Of a stretch of DNA of 14,398 bases, positions 13,652 to 14,398 are shown piece by piece. Each line of letters starts with the position of its first letter. The first letter of the stretch is position 1. A program made the translations under genes and the position numbers. The DNA is taken from NCBI GenBank assembly GCA_964617995.1, contig CAZTXD010000094.1, forward strand, positions 1 through 14,398, in the 5' to 3' direction. This DNA is from CAZTXD01 sp964617995 (GTDB lineage Bacteria > Actinomycetota > Acidimicrobiia > Spongiisociales > ZC4RG35). A model generated the notes under the pieces. The model was not told where the DNA came from. It saw only the letters and a list, made by a program, of their open reading frames with translations, and ran no database searches.

Positions 13652-14170
13652 TCACATCCCCGGTGGTGGGTTCAGGCCGTACCTGGCGATGACGTCGGGC
13701 AGCCAGGATGGCTGAGCGAAAGGCAGCCCGTATCGCTCCGAGAGCTCGACGACGGCCGGCATGTCGATCTCGTCGACGGTGAGGTCGGAGAGCTCCCGGA
13801 AATAGGCCTCGAAGCCCGCCGGGGTGATGATCTCGATCATCCGGGCCGGCACCGAGCCGGCGTTCCACATGGCATGTACCTCGCCTCGCGGCTTGACGAT
13901 GTACCCGCCGGGACCCAGCACCACTTCCTTGTCCTCGGACCTGAATCCGATCTCGCCGGCCAGGACGATGGAGATCTCGTCTTCGAAGGTGTGGATGTGC
14001 GGCGGCACGAGAGCGCCGACATCGAACGGGTGCTCCACCACAGACAGGGCACCGCCGGTATCCGATCCGTCGATCTTGAAGTCCACGCCCACTCCCGGCC
14101 CCAGGGGTCGGTGGGTGTCGCCCGGCTCGACCACTTTCACCGTGCTGGCCGCTCGCCCGCTCATCGACAT
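13652..14170 (-). CDS. Cupin-domain protein
   Basis: A 172-residue single-domain cupin, likely a metal-binding enzyme or small-molecule-binding protein of the cytosol. Motif 1 is PPHIHTFEDEISIVLAG with metal ligands His58, His60 and Glu65 and Gly72 closing the motif. Motif 2 is GGYIVKPRGEVHAMWNAG with His99 and Asn103. The C-terminal tail (about 120-172) is an extra helical segment (FRELSDLTVDEIDMPAVVELSERYGLP) also found in quercetin-dioxygenase-like cupins. The substrate cannot be told. ATG 14170 is preceded by AAGGAG with a 7-nt gap, the best Shine-Dalgarno in the window; a second ATG at 14164 would drop two residues. The gene is divergent from a TetR-family regulator 57 bp away, so it is probably controlled by it. 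Confidence 0.88.
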   Translation of the reverse strand: MSMSGRAASTVKVVEPGDTHRPLGPGVGVDFKIDGSDTGGALSVVEHPFDVGALVPPHIHTFEDEISIVLAGEIGFRSEDKEVVLGPGGYIVKPRGEVHAMWNAGSVPARMIEIITPAGFEAYFRELSDLTVDEIDMPAVVELSERYGLPFAQPSWLPDVIARYGLNPPPGM

Positions 14171-14227
14171 CCGCCCTCTCCTTATTTCGTTGTACGGGTG
14201 CGTATACTCAAGCACACGACTTCAGGG
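14171..14227. promoter_or_regulatory. Divergent cupin/TetR control region with 16-bp imperfect palindrome
   Basis: The 57-bp gap contains TGTACGGGTGCGTATA (14191-14206): 6-bp arms TGTACG and CGTATA with one mismatch around a 4-bp centre. On the plus strand TATACT (14203-14208) is a good -10 element about 20 nt before the TetR ATG and overlaps the palindrome. The cupin ribosome binding site AAGGAG (14183-14178, minus strand) lies at the other side. The place and size fit an operator for autoregulation by the adjacent TetR protein; binding is inferred. Confidence 0.45.
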
Positions 14228-14398
14228 ATGGCAAATTTGAGCAAACAGAGCCGTTCATCGAATTCTCGGAGCTATGAGATGCGCAAGCGCGCCGAGCAGG
14301 TGGCAGAGACGCGGCAACGCATCACAGAAGCCGCCATGAGGCTCCACACGTCGATCGGTCCCGCCAACACGACCATCAGCGCGGTTGCGGAGGAGGCC
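14228..14398 (+). CDS. TetR-family regulator, N-terminal part (runs off the window)
   Basis: Only the first 57 codons are in the window and the frame is open at the right edge. Translated from ATG 14228 it begins MANLSKQSRS, with a basic stretch YEMRKRAEQVAETRQR (16-31), then the start of the TetR_N helix-turn-helix: RITEAAMRLHTSIGPANTTISAVAEEA (31-57), where TTISAVAEEA is the second to third helix of the domain. A TTG at 14237 is an alternative start. The ligand-binding domain is off the edge, so the effector is unknown. The gene is divergent from the cupin gene, a common arrangement in which a TetR protein represses both itself and its neighbour. Confidence 0.82.
   Translation, partial: MANLSKQSRSSNSRSYEMRKRAEQVAETRQRITEAAMRLHTSIGPANTTISAVAEEA

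Noticed and set aside
1..14398. Search for tRNA, rRNA, CRISPR arrays, insertion sequences or riboswitch-like leaders
   Set aside because: No CCA-ended cloverleaf, spaced repeats, transposase motifs, or long structured 5' leader was seen; all gaps between genes are about 110 bp or less.

Overview
The window is strongly GC-rich and densely coded, with 4-nt start/stop overlaps, PspC-domain signalling proteins, several start codons that look leaderless, and a glucose-6-phosphate isomerase of the type known from transaldolase-isomerase fusions. Together these suggest a chromosomal stretch of an actinobacterium, possibly an uncultured acidimicrobiia-like lineage; the lineage is an inference from gene style only. 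I see no mobile element, CRISPR array, rRNA or tRNA. No gap between genes exceeds about 110 bases.

Layout, left to right. 1-80: a low-complexity edge (13 C in a row, A6) with two small inverted repeats, perhaps the end of the first operon or assembly noise. 81-3121 (minus): pgi then zwf, coupled by a 4-nt overlap, feeding the oxidative pentose phosphate pathway. 3178-4901 (plus): a small anchored LiaF-like (toastrack-type) protein followed after 2 nt by a metal-dependent amidohydrolase. 4909-8589: an envelope-stress style signalling locus. A PspC-domain histidine kinase and its NarL-type response regulator (minus) are divergent from a PspC plus toastrack membrane protein and a 68-residue two-helix membrane protein (plus). 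The shared 92-bp control region holds a 7+7 inverted repeat. This resembles the three-component EsrISR/LiaFSR arrangement. 8599-8631: a strong two-way terminator.

8638-10823: the divergent NAD salvage pair pncB (nicotinate phosphoribosyltransferase, minus) and pncA (nicotinamidase, plus), which would carry nicotinamide to nicotinate mononucleotide. 10786-13540 (minus): a set of three genes, namely a secreted or anchored unknown protein, a polytopic membrane protein with GT-C-like hints, and a TauE/SafE exporter whose 3' end overlaps that of pncA by 38 bp. 13652-14170 (minus): a cupin, divergent from the start of a TetR-family regulator (14228 to the edge), with an imperfect palindrome between them.

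The most coherent multi-gene system is the LiaF/PspC envelope-stress locus at 4909-8589, with a further LiaF-like relative nearby at 3178. I regard it as a variant of a known class rather than a wholly new system. The least explained genes are the 13046-13540 / 11631-13049 pair and the 68-residue membrane protein.
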